DNA of 64,000 nucleotides from Palsa-506 sp963836355 (lineage in GTDB: Bacteria; Actinomycetota; Actinomycetes; Streptosporangiales; Streptosporangiaceae): positions 248,001 to 312,000 of the forward strand of contig CAWIJO010000002.1 of assembly GCA_963836355.1 (NCBI GenBank), written 5' to 3'. Below, piece by piece: positions 35,488-43,700 of the stretch; position 1 is the stretch's first letter; the number at the start of each line of letters is the position of its first letter. Position numbers and translations under genes: made by a program. Under the pieces are notes generated by a model, which made no database searches, was not told the DNA's origin, and worked only from the letters and a program-made list of their open reading frames with translations.

Positions 35488-35525
35488 GTAACACGTGCGA
35501 AACATCGGGGACACGGCCAGGAAAC
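35488..35525 (+). promoter_or_regulatory. Tandem GlnR boxes and promoter of glnA
   Basis: GTAAC-n6-GAAAC (35488-35503) is followed after 6 bases by GACAC-n6-GAAAC (35510-35525). Together this reproduces the four-part actinomycete GlnR site gTnAc-n6-GaAAc-n6-GtnAC-n6-GAAAc with exact spacing. A CCTAAT/TAATGT -10-like element follows at about 35534-35541. The site lies 73 bases upstream of the glnA start, so nitrogen-dependent GlnR control is predicted. Confidence 0.8.
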
Positions 35526-35597
35526 GGCTCTGGCCTAATGTCGCACGTGCACCCGTATGGTGACGGGCAGACGCGGCGGGCCACCGAGGGAGAGTTG

Positions 35598-37022
35598 ATG
35601 TTCAGTAGCGGCGATGAGGTCCTGCGCTATGTCGGCGACGAGGGAATCCAGTTCATCGACGTCAGGTTCTGCGACCTGCCGGGGACGATGCAGCACTTCA
35701 CGGTTCCCGCCGAGTCCTTCGACGAGAAGGTCTTCGCCGACGGGCTGATGTTCGACGGCTCATCGATCCGCGGCTTCCAGGAGATCCACGAATCGGACAT
35801 GCTGCTGATGCCGGACGCCACTACCGCGGTGGTCGACCCGTTCCGCCAGCATAAGACGCTCAACCTCACGTTCTTCGTGCATGACCCGCTGACCGGGGAG
35901 CCCTACACCAGGGACCCGCGCAACATCGCCCGCAAGGCCGAGGACTACCTGCGCGGCACCGGCATCGCGGACACCGCCTATTTCGGGCCGGAGGCCGAGT
36001 TCTACATCTTCGACTCCGCACGGTTCGAGACCGCGCCGAACGCCGGCTACTACTTCCTTGACTCAGTCGAGGGCGCCTGGAACACCGGCCGCGACGAGCC
36101 GGGCGGCAACCTGGCAGGCAAGCCCAGGTACAAGGGCGGCTACTTCCCGGTCCCGCCGACCGACCACTACACCGACCTGCGGTCGGAGATGGTGCGCGCG
36201 CTGATCGAGTGCGGCATCACGGTCGAGATGCAGCACCACGAGGTCGGCACCGCCGGGCAGGCGGAGATCGACATCAGGTTCGACACCATGTGCACGATGG
36301 CCGACAAGCTGATGCTCTACAAGTACGTGGTGAAGAGCGTCGCCAGGGCCGCGGGCAAGACGGTCACGTTCATGCCCAAGCCGCTATTCGGTGACAACGG
36401 CTCCGGCATGCACTGCCATCAGAGCCTCTGGAAGGACGGCGCGCCGCTGTTCTACGACGAGGTCGGCTACGCCGGCCTGTCCGACGCGGGACGGCACTAC
36501 GTCGGCGGCCTGCTCAGGCACGCCCCCTCGCTGCTCGCGTTCACCAACCCCACCATGAACTCCTACCACCGGCTGGTGCCCGGCTTCGAGGCGCCGGTCA
36601 ACCTGGTGTACTCGCAGCGGAACCGGTCAGCGTGCGTCCGGATCCCGATCACCGGCTCCAACCCGAAAGCGAAGCGGCTGGAGTTCCGGGTGCCGGACCC
36701 GTCCTGCAACCCGTACCTGGCCTTCTCAGCGATGCTGATGGCCGGCCTGGACGGGATCAAGAACAAGATCGAGCCGCCGGAGCCGGTGGACAAGGACCTG
36801 TACGAGCTGCCGCCGGACGAGGCGCTGGCCATCCCGCAGGTGCCAGGCTCGCTGGAGAAGGTGCTCGACACGCTGGAAGCCGATCACGAGTACCTGCTCG
36901 AGGGCGGCGTGTTCACCCCGGACCTGGTCGAGACCTACATCTCCTTCAAGCGTGCCAACGAGATCGACCCGATCAGGCTGCGCCCGCACCCGCACGAGTT
37001 CGAGCTGTACTTCGACTGCTGA
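35598..37022 (+). CDS. glnA: Glutamine synthetase type I
   Basis: Condenses ammonium and glutamate with ATP to glutamine; dodecameric cytoplasmic enzyme of nitrogen assimilation. The 474-residue protein has FMFDGSS-type MFDGSSIRGFQ, the metal site PEAEFYIFD, ATP-loop FMPKPLFGDNGSGMHCHQSLW, the glutamate-site flap and RNRSACVRIP. Tyr in DLYELPP (near residue 400) is the adenylylation site used by GlnE, encoded at 56172-59192. The ATG at 35598 follows GGGAGAG; the open frame extends 20 codons upstream. Tandem GlnR boxes precede it and a hairpin follows the stop. Confidence 0.97.
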   Translation: MFSSGDEVLRYVGDEGIQFIDVRFCDLPGTMQHFTVPAESFDEKVFADGLMFDGSSIRGFQEIHESDMLLMPDATTAVVDPFRQHKTLNLTFFVHDPLTGEPYTRDPRNIARKAEDYLRGTGIADTAYFGPEAEFYIFDSARFETAPNAGYYFLDSVEGAWNTGRDEPGGNLAGKPRYKGGYFPVPPTDHYTDLRSEMVRALIECGITVEMQHHEVGTAGQAEIDIRFDTMCTMADKLMLYKYVVKSVARAAGKTVTFMPKPLFGDNGSGMHCHQSLWKDGAPLFYDEVGYAGLSDAGRHYVGGLLRHAPSLLAFTNPTMNSYHRLVPGFEAPVNLVYSQRNRSACVRIPITGSNPKAKRLEFRVPDPSCNPYLAFSAMLMAGLDGIKNKIEPPEPVDKDLYELPPDEALAIPQVPGSLEKVLDTLEADHEYLLEGGVFTPDLVETYISFKRANEIDPIRLRPHPHEFELYFDC

Positions 37023-37023
37023 G

Positions 37024-37046
37024 CGTCACGCCCGCGGGCCGTGACG
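37024..37046. terminator. glnA terminator hairpin
   Basis: CGTCAC at 37024-37029 pairs with GTGACG at 37041-37046 around the palindromic GCCCGCGGGC, with one bulged base. It starts one base after the glnA stop codon and lacks a T-tract, as usual for actinomycetes. Confidence 0.65.
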
Positions 37047-37457
37047 AGGATCCCGGCGCGGCGAGTACGAGCAGCCTCGATCGCCCAGGTGATACGGGGT
37101 GGCGCGCGTGACTGCGGCCAGGCAGCGTATCCGGCACATTGGACGCGCAGCCACCCCGTAACCTGCGCGGCCCGTTGCCGGTCTCCGGGGGGGAGAGAGA
37201 TGACGACAGGCCGCGCAGGGCCTGCTCTTACGACGCACGAACGGGACGGCGGGTGCACATGGCGCGCGTCGTCCATCAGCGGCGCGTCATGGCTCGACCG
37301 TCCCGGCAGTCCCCAGCCTGGCCGCGAGTTCGGCCTCCGCCCGCCGCCAGCGGCGCCCCCGTTACCGCCGGCCCGCCCTTGGCGCCGGCGCGGGGCCAGC
37401 TTAGCCGCCTTTCTCGCAATGGCGCGGTGCCATCCTGGTGCGGCGCTACCGCGCAGC
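37047..37457. other. Intergenic region with an unproven small frame
   Basis: No convincing gene. An ATG at 37201 preceded by GGGGGGGAGAGAG opens a frame to 37613, but it is Pro/Arg/Ala-rich, runs antisense into the CBS gene and resembles no family. The strong purine-rich ribosome-site-like tract is the only positive sign. Confidence 0.3.
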
Positions 37458-37880
37458 TCAGCGGGCCAGCGGGCGGCGGATCCTGGCCGCGAAGAGGTCG
37501 CGCAGGCTCACCACGCCGCAGACCATCCGGCCTTCCACGACCGGCAGGTGACGGAATCCGTTCAGCAGCATGATCTGGGCCGCATCCTGCACGGACGTGT
37601 CCGGGCTGGCTGACTGCGGGTCAGGGGTCATCCATGCGGACACCACGGATGCCGAGAGGTCCTCGCCGGACGCGGCGGCCCGCAGCACATCGCGCTCGGT
37701 CAAGATCCCGTGCAGGAACGGTCCCTGCATGACGACCGCAGAGCCCACCTTCGCGGCCACCATGCCCGCTGCGGCCGCGGCCACCGACGCGTCCGCGGTG
37801 ACCGCAACCACGCGCGTGTTCATCAGATCCCGCAGCACCGATACGGCCGTCCGAACCGGAGACCGCTGGCCCTCAGCCAC
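37458..37880 (-). CDS. CBS-domain protein
   Basis: A 140-residue protein made of one tandem CBS (Bateman) pair that probably senses an adenine nucleotide. CBS1 runs from VLRDLMNTRVVAVTADASV to GILTERDVLRAA; CBS2 from VSAWMTPDPQSASPDTSVQDAAQ to GFRHLPVVEGRMVCGVVSLRDLF. Stand-alone CBS proteins of this size are common among actinobacterial stress or dormancy genes. Its start overlaps the end of the next upstream gene by 8 bases (37873-37880), indicating an operon. Confidence 0.9.
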   Translation of the reverse strand: MAEGQRSPVRTAVSVLRDLMNTRVVAVTADASVAAAAAGMVAAKVGSAVVMQGPFLHGILTERDVLRAAASGEDLSASVVSAWMTPDPQSASPDTSVQDAAQIMLLNGFRHLPVVEGRMVCGVVSLRDLFAARIRRPLAR

Positions 37881-38115
37881 TGCCCCCTACCTCATCCCGG
37901 TCGCCGTGGTGGTCCGGGCTGGCCGGCCCGGCCAGCTCCTCGGAGAGCATTCGCCACAGCGAGCCCGCCCAGGCCGAGAGGCCAGGCCACTTCTTCCAGA
38001 AGACCTGCAGGGTAACCTCATCGAACTCAGCATGAGCGCGCTCGGGACTGACCGCATCCCTGACCTCCTCGAGGTTGTGGATCAAGTCGAGGAACTGGCT
38101 GGCGACATCATCCAT
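37873..38115 (-). CDS. Small acidic protein of unknown function
   Basis: An 80-residue protein beginning MDDVASQFLDLIHNLEEVRDAV, with a helical Glu-rich first half and a Trp-rich middle (VFWKKWPGLSAWAGSLWRML). It overlaps the CBS gene start, so the two are cotranscribed. No domain recognised. Evidence is operon position and codon bias. Confidence 0.55.
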   Translation of the reverse strand: MDDVASQFLDLIHNLEEVRDAVSPERAHAEFDEVTLQVFWKKWPGLSAWAGSLWRMLSEELAGPASPDHHGDRDEVGGSG

Positions 38116-38213
38116 AGAATCATCCTGCGCGCGAGTCTAAGCCCGTCGCCACCGCAACGCGAGGGCTGGCGGGCTAACGCCGGGGCTGGTGGGCTACTGC
38201 GAGAGGCGGCGGC

Positions 38214-38426
38214 CTACTGCGGCCCGGGCTCGTACTTGAAGGAGATTTGCAGCTTGATGCGGAAGGTGATCGCCCCGCCCTCGTCGAGGTGGATGTCCTG
38301 CTCAATGACTTCGGCGACGCGGATGTCGCGGATCGACTGACCCGCCGTCTTTACCGCCTCGGCGGCGGCTTCCTCCCACGAAGTGCTGCTAGTGCCGATG
38401 ATGTCGATCACCTTGTACACGCTCAT
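38214..38426 (-). CDS. Dodecin, flavin-binding
   Basis: A 70-residue dodecameric flavin storage protein. The sequence SVYKVIDIIGTSSTSWEEAA, then RDIRVAEVIEQDIHLDEGG and FRIKLQISFKYE, is diagnostic, with the flavin-stacking Trp in SWEEA. The ATG at 38426 follows AGAGGAGA; the frame is open ten codons further upstream. It lies 98 bases upstream of the small acidic protein and CBS gene on the same strand. Confidence 0.93.
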   Translation of the reverse strand: MSVYKVIDIIGTSSTSWEEAAAEAVKTAGQSIRDIRVAEVIEQDIHLDEGGAITFRIKLQISFKYEPGPQ

Positions 38427-38639
38427 GGTGTCTCCTCTGGACGGTTCCTTGAGCATATATGCCTGCCACGACGGCTGCGGCAGGGGTGCACCGGCCCGGC
38501 CACCCTGGCCGCTCCCGGCGGGGTGAGCGGGCTGGCCGGGCTATGCCTGCCCGATCCGGCGCAGTAGCCGTGCGGGCGCGGTGGCCGGCCGTGGGAAGAT
38601 CGTCGCGCCTGCGTGATCCCGCACGCCCATGGGGGACGA

Positions 38640-38907
38640 GTGCCAATCAGTGACGAGAAGATCGGGGATTTCCTGGAGCGGCTTGCCGACCGGGTGCCGG
38701 CCCCCGGCGGGGGCGCCGCCGCGGCGCTGCACGCCGCCCGCCGGGGCAGCTGCGGCCACCGCCCGGGTTAATGTCGAGATTAACCTCGCTGCCATCACCG
38801 ACGAGCAGGCCAGCTTGGCGATGATCGCCGAGACCGGCAAGGCCGACGACATCATCGACCGGGCCGGTCGGGTCACCGCCGCCGTGCGCGACCAGATCCG
38901 CGGGTAA
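38640..38907 (+). pseudogene. Cyclodeaminase/cyclohydrolase family remnant with the centre deleted
   Basis: The start (GTG at 38640) reads SDEKIGDFLERLADRVPAPGGG, the conserved N-terminus of formimidoyl-THF cyclodeaminase-like proteins. About 30 codons later the frame ends at a TAA near 38769, while a second frame from about 38745 reads ATARVNVEINLAAI, then ADDIIDRAGRVTAAVRDQI, the family C-terminus, to 38907. About 110 central residues are missing and the frame is changed, so this is a deletion, not an indel error. No function is expected. Confidence 0.65.
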
Positions 38908-38974
38908 CCGCGATCGTGCCAGCTGACCTGGCCGCGATGATCTCGCCAGCTGTGTCAAGAAGGAGCTGCCGCCG

Positions 38975-39358
38975 ATGGTAACCGTGCACGACGTGCGCTC
39001 GCTGGCGCTGTCCTTGCCGCGTACCCAGGAGCACCTGATCCGCGACCACGTCAAGTTCCGGGTGGGCAGGATCGTCTATGCGGCGATCTCACCGGACGAG
39101 ACGATCATGGGATTCGGCTTCCCGAAGGAAGAACGCGCCGCGCTGATCGCAGCCGAGCCGGCCAGGTTCTGCCTGACCCGGGCCAGCGACCAGCGCTACA
39201 ACTGGATTGACGCGCGCATGGCGTTGATCAGCCTCGCCGAGATGCGCGAATTCGTCACCGACGCATGGTGCATGGTCGTGCCGAAGCGCGTCGCGGCCGC
39301 CCATCTCGGGCACGCCCCCGTCGCCCGCTCCAAGGCGACCGAGGAGCCGGGGCACTGA
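38975..39358 (+). CDS. MmcQ/YjbR family protein
   Basis: A 127-residue protein of the MmcQ/YjbR (CyaY-like fold) family, usually annotated as DNA-binding though this is weakly supported. Family features are LALSLPRTQEHL, HVKFRVGRIVYAAISPDE, TMGFGFPKEERA-type segment, YNWIDARMALISLAEM and a C-terminal AWCMVVPKR. AAGGAG at about 38960 precedes the ATG. It lies 67 bases after the cyclodeaminase remnant on the same strand. Confidence 0.85.
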   Translation: MVTVHDVRSLALSLPRTQEHLIRDHVKFRVGRIVYAAISPDETIMGFGFPKEERAALIAAEPARFCLTRASDQRYNWIDARMALISLAEMREFVTDAWCMVVPKRVAAAHLGHAPVARSKATEEPGH

Positions 39359-39418
39359 GCCGCCGCCTGTTGGGTAATGTCGTCGAAGCCGATTACTGAC
39401 GTCCAGGCTGGAGGACAG

Positions 39419-40306
39419 GTGGCGAGCGTGCTGCGGGTCTCCTCCCGCAACGCTCGGTTCCAGCAGTGGGCGTCCCTGCTGACCAACCGCAGCAAGCGGC
39501 AGCGGGCAGCGGAATTCCTGGTTCAGGGGGTGCGGCCGATCACGCTGGCCGCCGAGTTCGGCTGGCGGTTCAGCGCGCTGATCCACGTCGCCGAGCGGCC
39601 GCTGTCGGGCTGGGCGGAGAACCTGCTGGCCAGCGTCGACACGGTGCGGGTGTCGATGGCGCCCGGCCTGCTGGCCGAACTCGGGGAGAAGGCCGAGGGC
39701 AGCCCCGAACTGGTGGCCGTCGTCGAGATGCCGGGCGACGACCTTGATCGCATCGAGGCCGGCGACGATTTCCTCGGCATCGTGCTCGACCGTCCGGCCA
39801 GCCCAGGCAACCTCGGCAGCGTGATCCGGTCAGCGGACGCGTTCGGCGCGGACGGGGTCATCGTCACCGGTCACGCGGCCGACGTTTATGACCCTAGATC
39901 GGTGCGTGCCAGCACCGGCTCGCTGTTCGCGCTGCCCGTAGTGCGCAGTCCCTCGCACCGCGAGGTAGCCGCGTGGCTGGCGGCGCGGCGCGCCCGGGGC
40001 TGCCCGATCGCGCTGGTCGGCACCGATGAGCACGGCGACCGTAACGTGTTCGATTTCGACTTCACCCAGCCTGCGCTGCTGCTGGTGGGAAACGAGACCG
40101 CCGGGCTGAGCAGCGCGTGGCGTGAACTTTGCGACGCTGTCGTCAGCATCCCCATCACCGGGGCCGCGAGTTCCCTGAACGCGGCCAACGCGGCGACGGT
40201 CGTCCTGTACGAGATCGCCAGGCAGCGCATCCTCGCCGGGCGGCAGCGGGCGGCCGGCTGGCCACTGCCCGCACGGCGGGCACGGCCAGCACCACGGCCG
40301 GGCTGA
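39419..40306 (+). CDS. TrmH/SpoU family RNA 2'-O-methyltransferase
   Basis: SAM-dependent ribose methyltransferase of the knotted SPOUT fold, acting on tRNA or rRNA. An N-terminal substrate-binding domain (RNARFQQWASLLTNRSKRQRAAEFLVQG) precedes the SPOUT motifs: RPASPGNLGSVIRSADAFG, ALLLVGNETAGLS and IPITGAASSLNAANAATVVLYE. The GTG at 39419 has GGAGG just upstream; the frame is open from 39377. The last 29 residues after LYEIARQR are Arg/Pro-rich and overlap the convergent MFS gene, so they may be a run-on caused by lost DNA. Confidence 0.9.
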   Translation: MASVLRVSSRNARFQQWASLLTNRSKRQRAAEFLVQGVRPITLAAEFGWRFSALIHVAERPLSGWAENLLASVDTVRVSMAPGLLAELGEKAEGSPELVAVVEMPGDDLDRIEAGDDFLGIVLDRPASPGNLGSVIRSADAFGADGVIVTGHAADVYDPRSVRASTGSLFALPVVRSPSHREVAAWLAARRARGCPIALVGTDEHGDRNVFDFDFTQPALLLVGNETAGLSSAWRELCDAVVSIPITGAASSLNAANAATVVLYEIARQRILAGRQRAAGWPLPARRARPAPRPG

Positions 40307-41435
40307 GTATCCCCCAGGCCGCGGCGAAGCCGAGCAGCCTGCCCGCCCCGGCCGCGACCGCCAGCGGGCCGATCACCGCGTAGCCGGCCGATCCCAGGGC
40401 GAACGCGCCAGTCATCGTGAATGCCGTTACCCGCGCCAGCATCTCCGGCGGCACCTGCTGCTGCAGCACGGTCGTGAAGAAAGCGCTGAACACCGCGGAC
40501 CCGGCCCCGGCGGCCAGCGCGGCGGCGGCCACCCCGTAGGCCTGCCCGTGCAGCGCCAGCAGCAGACAGGGCAGCGGATAGCCGAAGGTGCCGATCACCC
40601 CGGCGACCAGCGGCCGCCGGGGTCTGCGGCCGACCAGCATCATGCCCGCCAAGATGGACCCGGCCGCGAGCGCCGCCGCGATGGCCCCCCAGGCTCGCGC
40701 GCCGCCGAGGTAATCCTTCGCAAGCACTGGCCCGAGCAGCAGGAACGGGGCCCAGGTGAACAGGTTGAACAACGCGAACTGCACTGTGGTAACCCACAGC
40801 CAGGTATGGGACCTGAACTGGGACCAGCCGTCGGCCAGGTCGCGCAGCGGCGAATGCCGCGGCCGGCCGGAGGCAGGCAGCCGCAGCAGGCTCAGAGCCA
40901 GCACGCTCGCGCCGTAACTGGCAGCGTCGAGCGCGATCACCACGCCGGGCGCAGTCACTGCGACCAGGACCCCGGCGATGGCCGGCCCGCTGACCCTCGC
41001 CGCCGACTGGGCCATCCCGAGCAGCGCGTTCGCGTCGCCTGCCTGCCCTGGCGGCGCGATGTCCGGCGTCAGGGCGGTCAGCGACGGCGTGAAGAATGCC
41101 TCGCCGGTGCCCAGCATCGCCTCAAGCGCCGCGATCAGCCAGATCGGCGGCGTCCCGGTGCAGAGCGCGCCCGCCAGGGTGGCCTGCACCGCGAACCGGA
41201 CCGCGTCGGCTGCCAGCATCACCGGCCGACGGCCAATGCGGTCGGCGAGCACTCCCCCGCCCAGCATGAACGCCACCTGGGGCAGCACCCCGGCCGCGAA
41301 GACGTACCCGAGATCGGCTGCCGACCCGCCGCTGTCAAGGACGGCGAATGCCAGCGCGACAGTGGACATTGACGTACCGAGCAGTGACGTCAGGTAACCA
41401 GCGAAGAACCGGCGGAAGTTCGGCTCCCGCAACAC
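40155..41435 (-). CDS. MFS-family exporter
   Basis: Major-facilitator efflux-type transporter with about twelve membrane helices. It begins VLREPNFRRFFAGYLTSLLG, with the helix 2-3 loop ADRIGRRPVMLAADAVRF and second-half loop RRPRRPLVAGVI. The GTG at 41435 is chosen because earlier frame (open to 41657) is not transporter-like and includes repeated operator-like motifs; no strong ribosome site is seen, so the start is uncertain. The C-terminal tail (about 50 residues) is antisense to the TrmH gene, a 152-base convergent overlap. Substrate unknown; resembles enterobactin/macrolide exporters. Confidence 0.82.
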   Translation of the reverse strand: MLREPNFRRFFAGYLTSLLGTSMSTVALAFAVLDSGGSAADLGYVFAAGVLPQVAFMLGGGVLADRIGRRPVMLAADAVRFAVQATLAGALCTGTPPIWLIAALEAMLGTGEAFFTPSLTALTPDIAPPGQAGDANALLGMAQSAARVSGPAIAGVLVAVTAPGVVIALDAASYGASVLALSLLRLPASGRPRHSPLRDLADGWSQFRSHTWLWVTTVQFALFNLFTWAPFLLLGPVLAKDYLGGARAWGAIAAALAAGSILAGMMLVGRRPRRPLVAGVIGTFGYPLPCLLLALHGQAYGVAAAALAAGAGSAVFSAFFTTVLQQQVPPEMLARVTAFTMTGAFALGSAGYAVIGPLAVAAGAGRLLGFAAAWGILSPAVVLAVPAVRAVASRPPAAARRGCAAWRSRTGRPSPRWPRSGNSRPR

Positions 41436-41521
41436 GGCTGCCGAATTAAAGAGAAATCCAATACGCCATTTACGCGGCCGTCCCGCAGCAGCTGCCTTGG
41501 GCTCCGCCGGATTTCTGCCCA

Positions 41522-41751
41522 GGCATTTACTGCGACTGCGCCAGCTGAGGCCGGACTGACTAGGCACACTGGCTACAATGCCAGCAGGTTTTCCCGGGAC
41601 GCAATATGGTGTGGAATAATTTCCCCGAAATGGCAGCCGCACAAGCATGCGGGCCACTGCCGGGCGGCTTTCCGCAGTAAATGCAGTCGCCGCTATGCGT
41701 TATCATTCAACTGGCCGGTAAAGTACACCGGCCCGGGCCGGCATTTACTGC
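41522..41751. promoter_or_regulatory. Three copies of GCATTTACTGC around divergent promoters
   Basis: GCATTTACTGC occurs at 41523-41533 (+), 41674-41684 (as GCAGTAAATGC, minus) and 41741-41751 (+), in an AT-richer gap between the MFS gene and a degenerate recombinase gene. Each copy has GCA...TGC half-sites separated by 5 bases. Likely a regulator-binding site; recombination sites are the alternative. Confidence 0.5.
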
Positions 41752-41873
41752 GGCACCAGGGCAGGACCAGGCAACCGGCCTAGGGCTGGACGGGAACCAT
41801 CGTGCGACGGGAGCGCCAGGGCGGTCGTGGCAACAGCCAGGCGGCGGTCACCGCGCAACCGGGAAGGAAGCGC

Positions 41874-42710
41874 ATGCGGACGAGGTCGCCGGAGTTGCGG
41901 ACCCTTCCGCCGGGATTGGCGCCGGTGGAGTACGCGGTGGCCGTCGATCGCTTCCTGGCCAGCTCATCGCTCAGCCGGGCGTCCCGACGGGTTTACCGGA
42001 TATCGCTGACAAGCTGGGCCTGGCCACTAGTGGGCCGCGATACGCCGCGGGGGGCCAGCCGCCGGCATGCGATCCCGCCGGTGGTGCCGCTAGCGCTGCT
42101 CGACCGCGCCGAGGCCGGGCCGCGGCTGGCCGCCGCCGTCGCCGACCGGGTCCGCGCGGCGGACATCCGCACCGTCAACAGGGAACTGTCCGCGCTGCGC
42201 AGCGCGGCCGGCTGGTGGCTGGACCGGGGCTGGGTCGCGGCCGATCCCACCGCTGGCATCCGGCACCTGGCTGGCCAGCCGGCCCTGCTGCCGGCGCTCA
42301 CCGGCGATCAGGTCAGTGAACTATTCGGGATCGGCGCCAGCCTGCGCGAGCAGGCGTTCTGGCGGGTGCTGTACGACACCGGCGGACACGCGGACGACAT
42401 CCTGTGCCTGGACGCCGGGCAGCTGCACCCGGACGGTCACCGGGCACGGACCGGGATCTGCTGGCGGCCCGGCACCGGCCAGCTACTCAGCTGGCTGCTG
42501 GCCGGCCGCAGAGCCGGCCCGGTGTTCCTGACCGACCGGCGGGCGCCGGCCGGCGCGGCGGTCGCTGACCTATGCCCGGTCACCGGCCGGGCGCGGATGT
42601 CCTACCGGCGGGCCGCCGAGATCTTCACTTCGCTGACCCGCCCGCTCGACCCGGCCGGCCGGGGCTGGACGCTGCAGCAGCTCAGCCGGGCCGGCCAGGC
42701 GAACCTGTAG
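41874..42710 (+). CDS. Degenerate tyrosine-recombinase-like protein
   Basis: A 278-residue protein with phage-integrase layout. Residues about 20-110 resemble a SAM-like core-binding domain (AVDRFLASSSLSRASRRVYRISL, DIRTVNRELSALRSAAGWWLDRGWV). The catalytic domain starts at TGDQVSELFGIG and aligns at FWRVLYDTGGHADDILCLD, where the normal TGAR catalytic Arg is His. The C-terminus ends in WTLQQLSRAGQANL, where active enzymes have HxLRH and a Tyr further on; both are missing. It starts at ATG 41874 after GGAAGGAAG. Recombination activity is unlikely; it may bind DNA only. Confidence 0.65.
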   Translation: MRTRSPELRTLPPGLAPVEYAVAVDRFLASSSLSRASRRVYRISLTSWAWPLVGRDTPRGASRRHAIPPVVPLALLDRAEAGPRLAAAVADRVRAADIRTVNRELSALRSAAGWWLDRGWVAADPTAGIRHLAGQPALLPALTGDQVSELFGIGASLREQAFWRVLYDTGGHADDILCLDAGQLHPDGHRARTGICWRPGTGQLLSWLLAGRRAGPVFLTDRRAPAGAAVADLCPVTGRARMSYRRAAEIFTSLTRPLDPAGRGWTLQQLSRAGQANL

Positions 42711-42765
42711 CTGGCCGAGGCGCGGCGCGGCTGGCGAGCTTGACTAGCTGGCCGCGGCGGCTCAG

Positions 42766-43016
42766 CTAGCTGGCGGTCCCGGGCGAGACTCCGGCCGCCG
42801 CCGCGCCGCCTTCGACCGCGTCAGCAACCCATGGCACCCCCGCCGTCAGCCCGGCCATGACACTGCCTGCGGGGCGACCCGGCGGCTGGCCCGCGGGACG
42901 GCGCCAGCCCGGGGCCTGCGCCGGGAACGGCATGGCTGCCAGCGCCGCTGCAGCGGCCGCGAGCCCGTCGGGAGTCAGCCGGTACAGATGCCGCCGCGGC
43001 CGGTCGGCCTGGCTGG
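42766..43016 (-). pseudogene. Possible PadR-type regulator remnant
   Basis: The minus-strand frame contains RPRRHLYRLTPDGLAAAAAAL, which resembles the wing and following helix of PadR/MarR-type winged-helix regulators. It has no start codon or first helices of its own and begins where the response regulator gene ends. The remaining sequence is Ala/Gly/Pro-rich. Evidence is a single motif, so the call is weak. Confidence 0.3.
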
Positions 43017-43700
43017 CTAGTTCAGCCGCCGCTCGGTCGCCCACCTGGTCAGCTGGTGACGGGTGGATAGCTGGAGCTTGCGCAGCACCGATGAGACGTG
43101 GCTCTCGACCGTCTTGACGGAGATAAAGAGTTCCCTGCCGATGTCCCGGTAGGTGTAGCCGCGGGCAATCAGCCGGAGTACCTCCCGCTCGCGAGAGGTC
43201 AGCTGGTTGAGCTCGGGATCGAAGGACGGGCGGTCGTCAGTGGCCGGGGGCATGCTGGCGAAGGCATCCAGCACGAACCCGGCCAGCATCGGCGAGAAGA
43301 CCGCGTCGCCGGCCGCCACCCGGCGGATCGCATCCACTAGCCCGGCGCCGGAGATCGTCTTGGTCACGTAGCCGCGCGCGCCTGCCCGGATCACCGCGAT
43401 GACATCCTCCGGAGCGTCCGAGGCGGACAGGGCCAGGAATCGCACCTGCGGGTGCGCGGCCTTGACCGCCGCGACCACGGCCTGCCCGCCGCCGCCGGGC
43501 AGGTGCACGTCGAGCAGCACGACATCAGGCAGGATCTCGCCGATCTGCCTGATCGCGGGCCCGACGTCGTCAGCCTCGCCTACGACGTCGACCTTGTCGC
43601 CGAGCTCGGATCGCAGCCCGGACCGGAACAGTCCGTGATCATCAACGAAGAATACCCGCGGCAGGCCGCCGCCTGCAGCGGGCACGCCGGGCGCGGTCAC
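43017..43700 (-). CDS. NarL/FixJ-type response regulator
   Basis: A 227-residue regulator. Receiver domain: RVFFVDDHGLFRSGLRSEL, phosphoacceptor Asp in DVVLLDVHLPGGGG, ARGYVTKTISG with the conserved Lys. LuxR-type helix-turn-helix: LTSREREVLRLIARGYTYRDIGRELFISVKTVESH in pieces typical of the family. Its ATG overlaps the kinase stop by 4 bases, so it is translated with the PspC kinase. Likely controls envelope-stress or PspC-type genes, given the divergent pspC-like gene. Confidence 0.95.
   Translation of the reverse strand: MTAPGVPAAGGGLPRVFFVDDHGLFRSGLRSELGDKVDVVGEADDVGPAIRQIGEILPDVVLLDVHLPGGGGQAVVAAVKAAHPQVRFLALSASDAPEDVIAVIRAGARGYVTKTISGAGLVDAIRRVAAGDAVFSPMLAGFVLDAFASMPPATDDRPSFDPELNQLTSREREVLRLIARGYTYRDIGRELFISVKTVESHVSSVLRKLQLSTRHQLTRWATERRLN

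Noticed and set aside
37201..37613. Open frame with a strong ribosome-site-like purine tract
   Set aside because: Protein is Pro/Arg/Ala-rich and runs antisense into the CBS gene; no family resemblance and poor coding bias, so not called as a gene.
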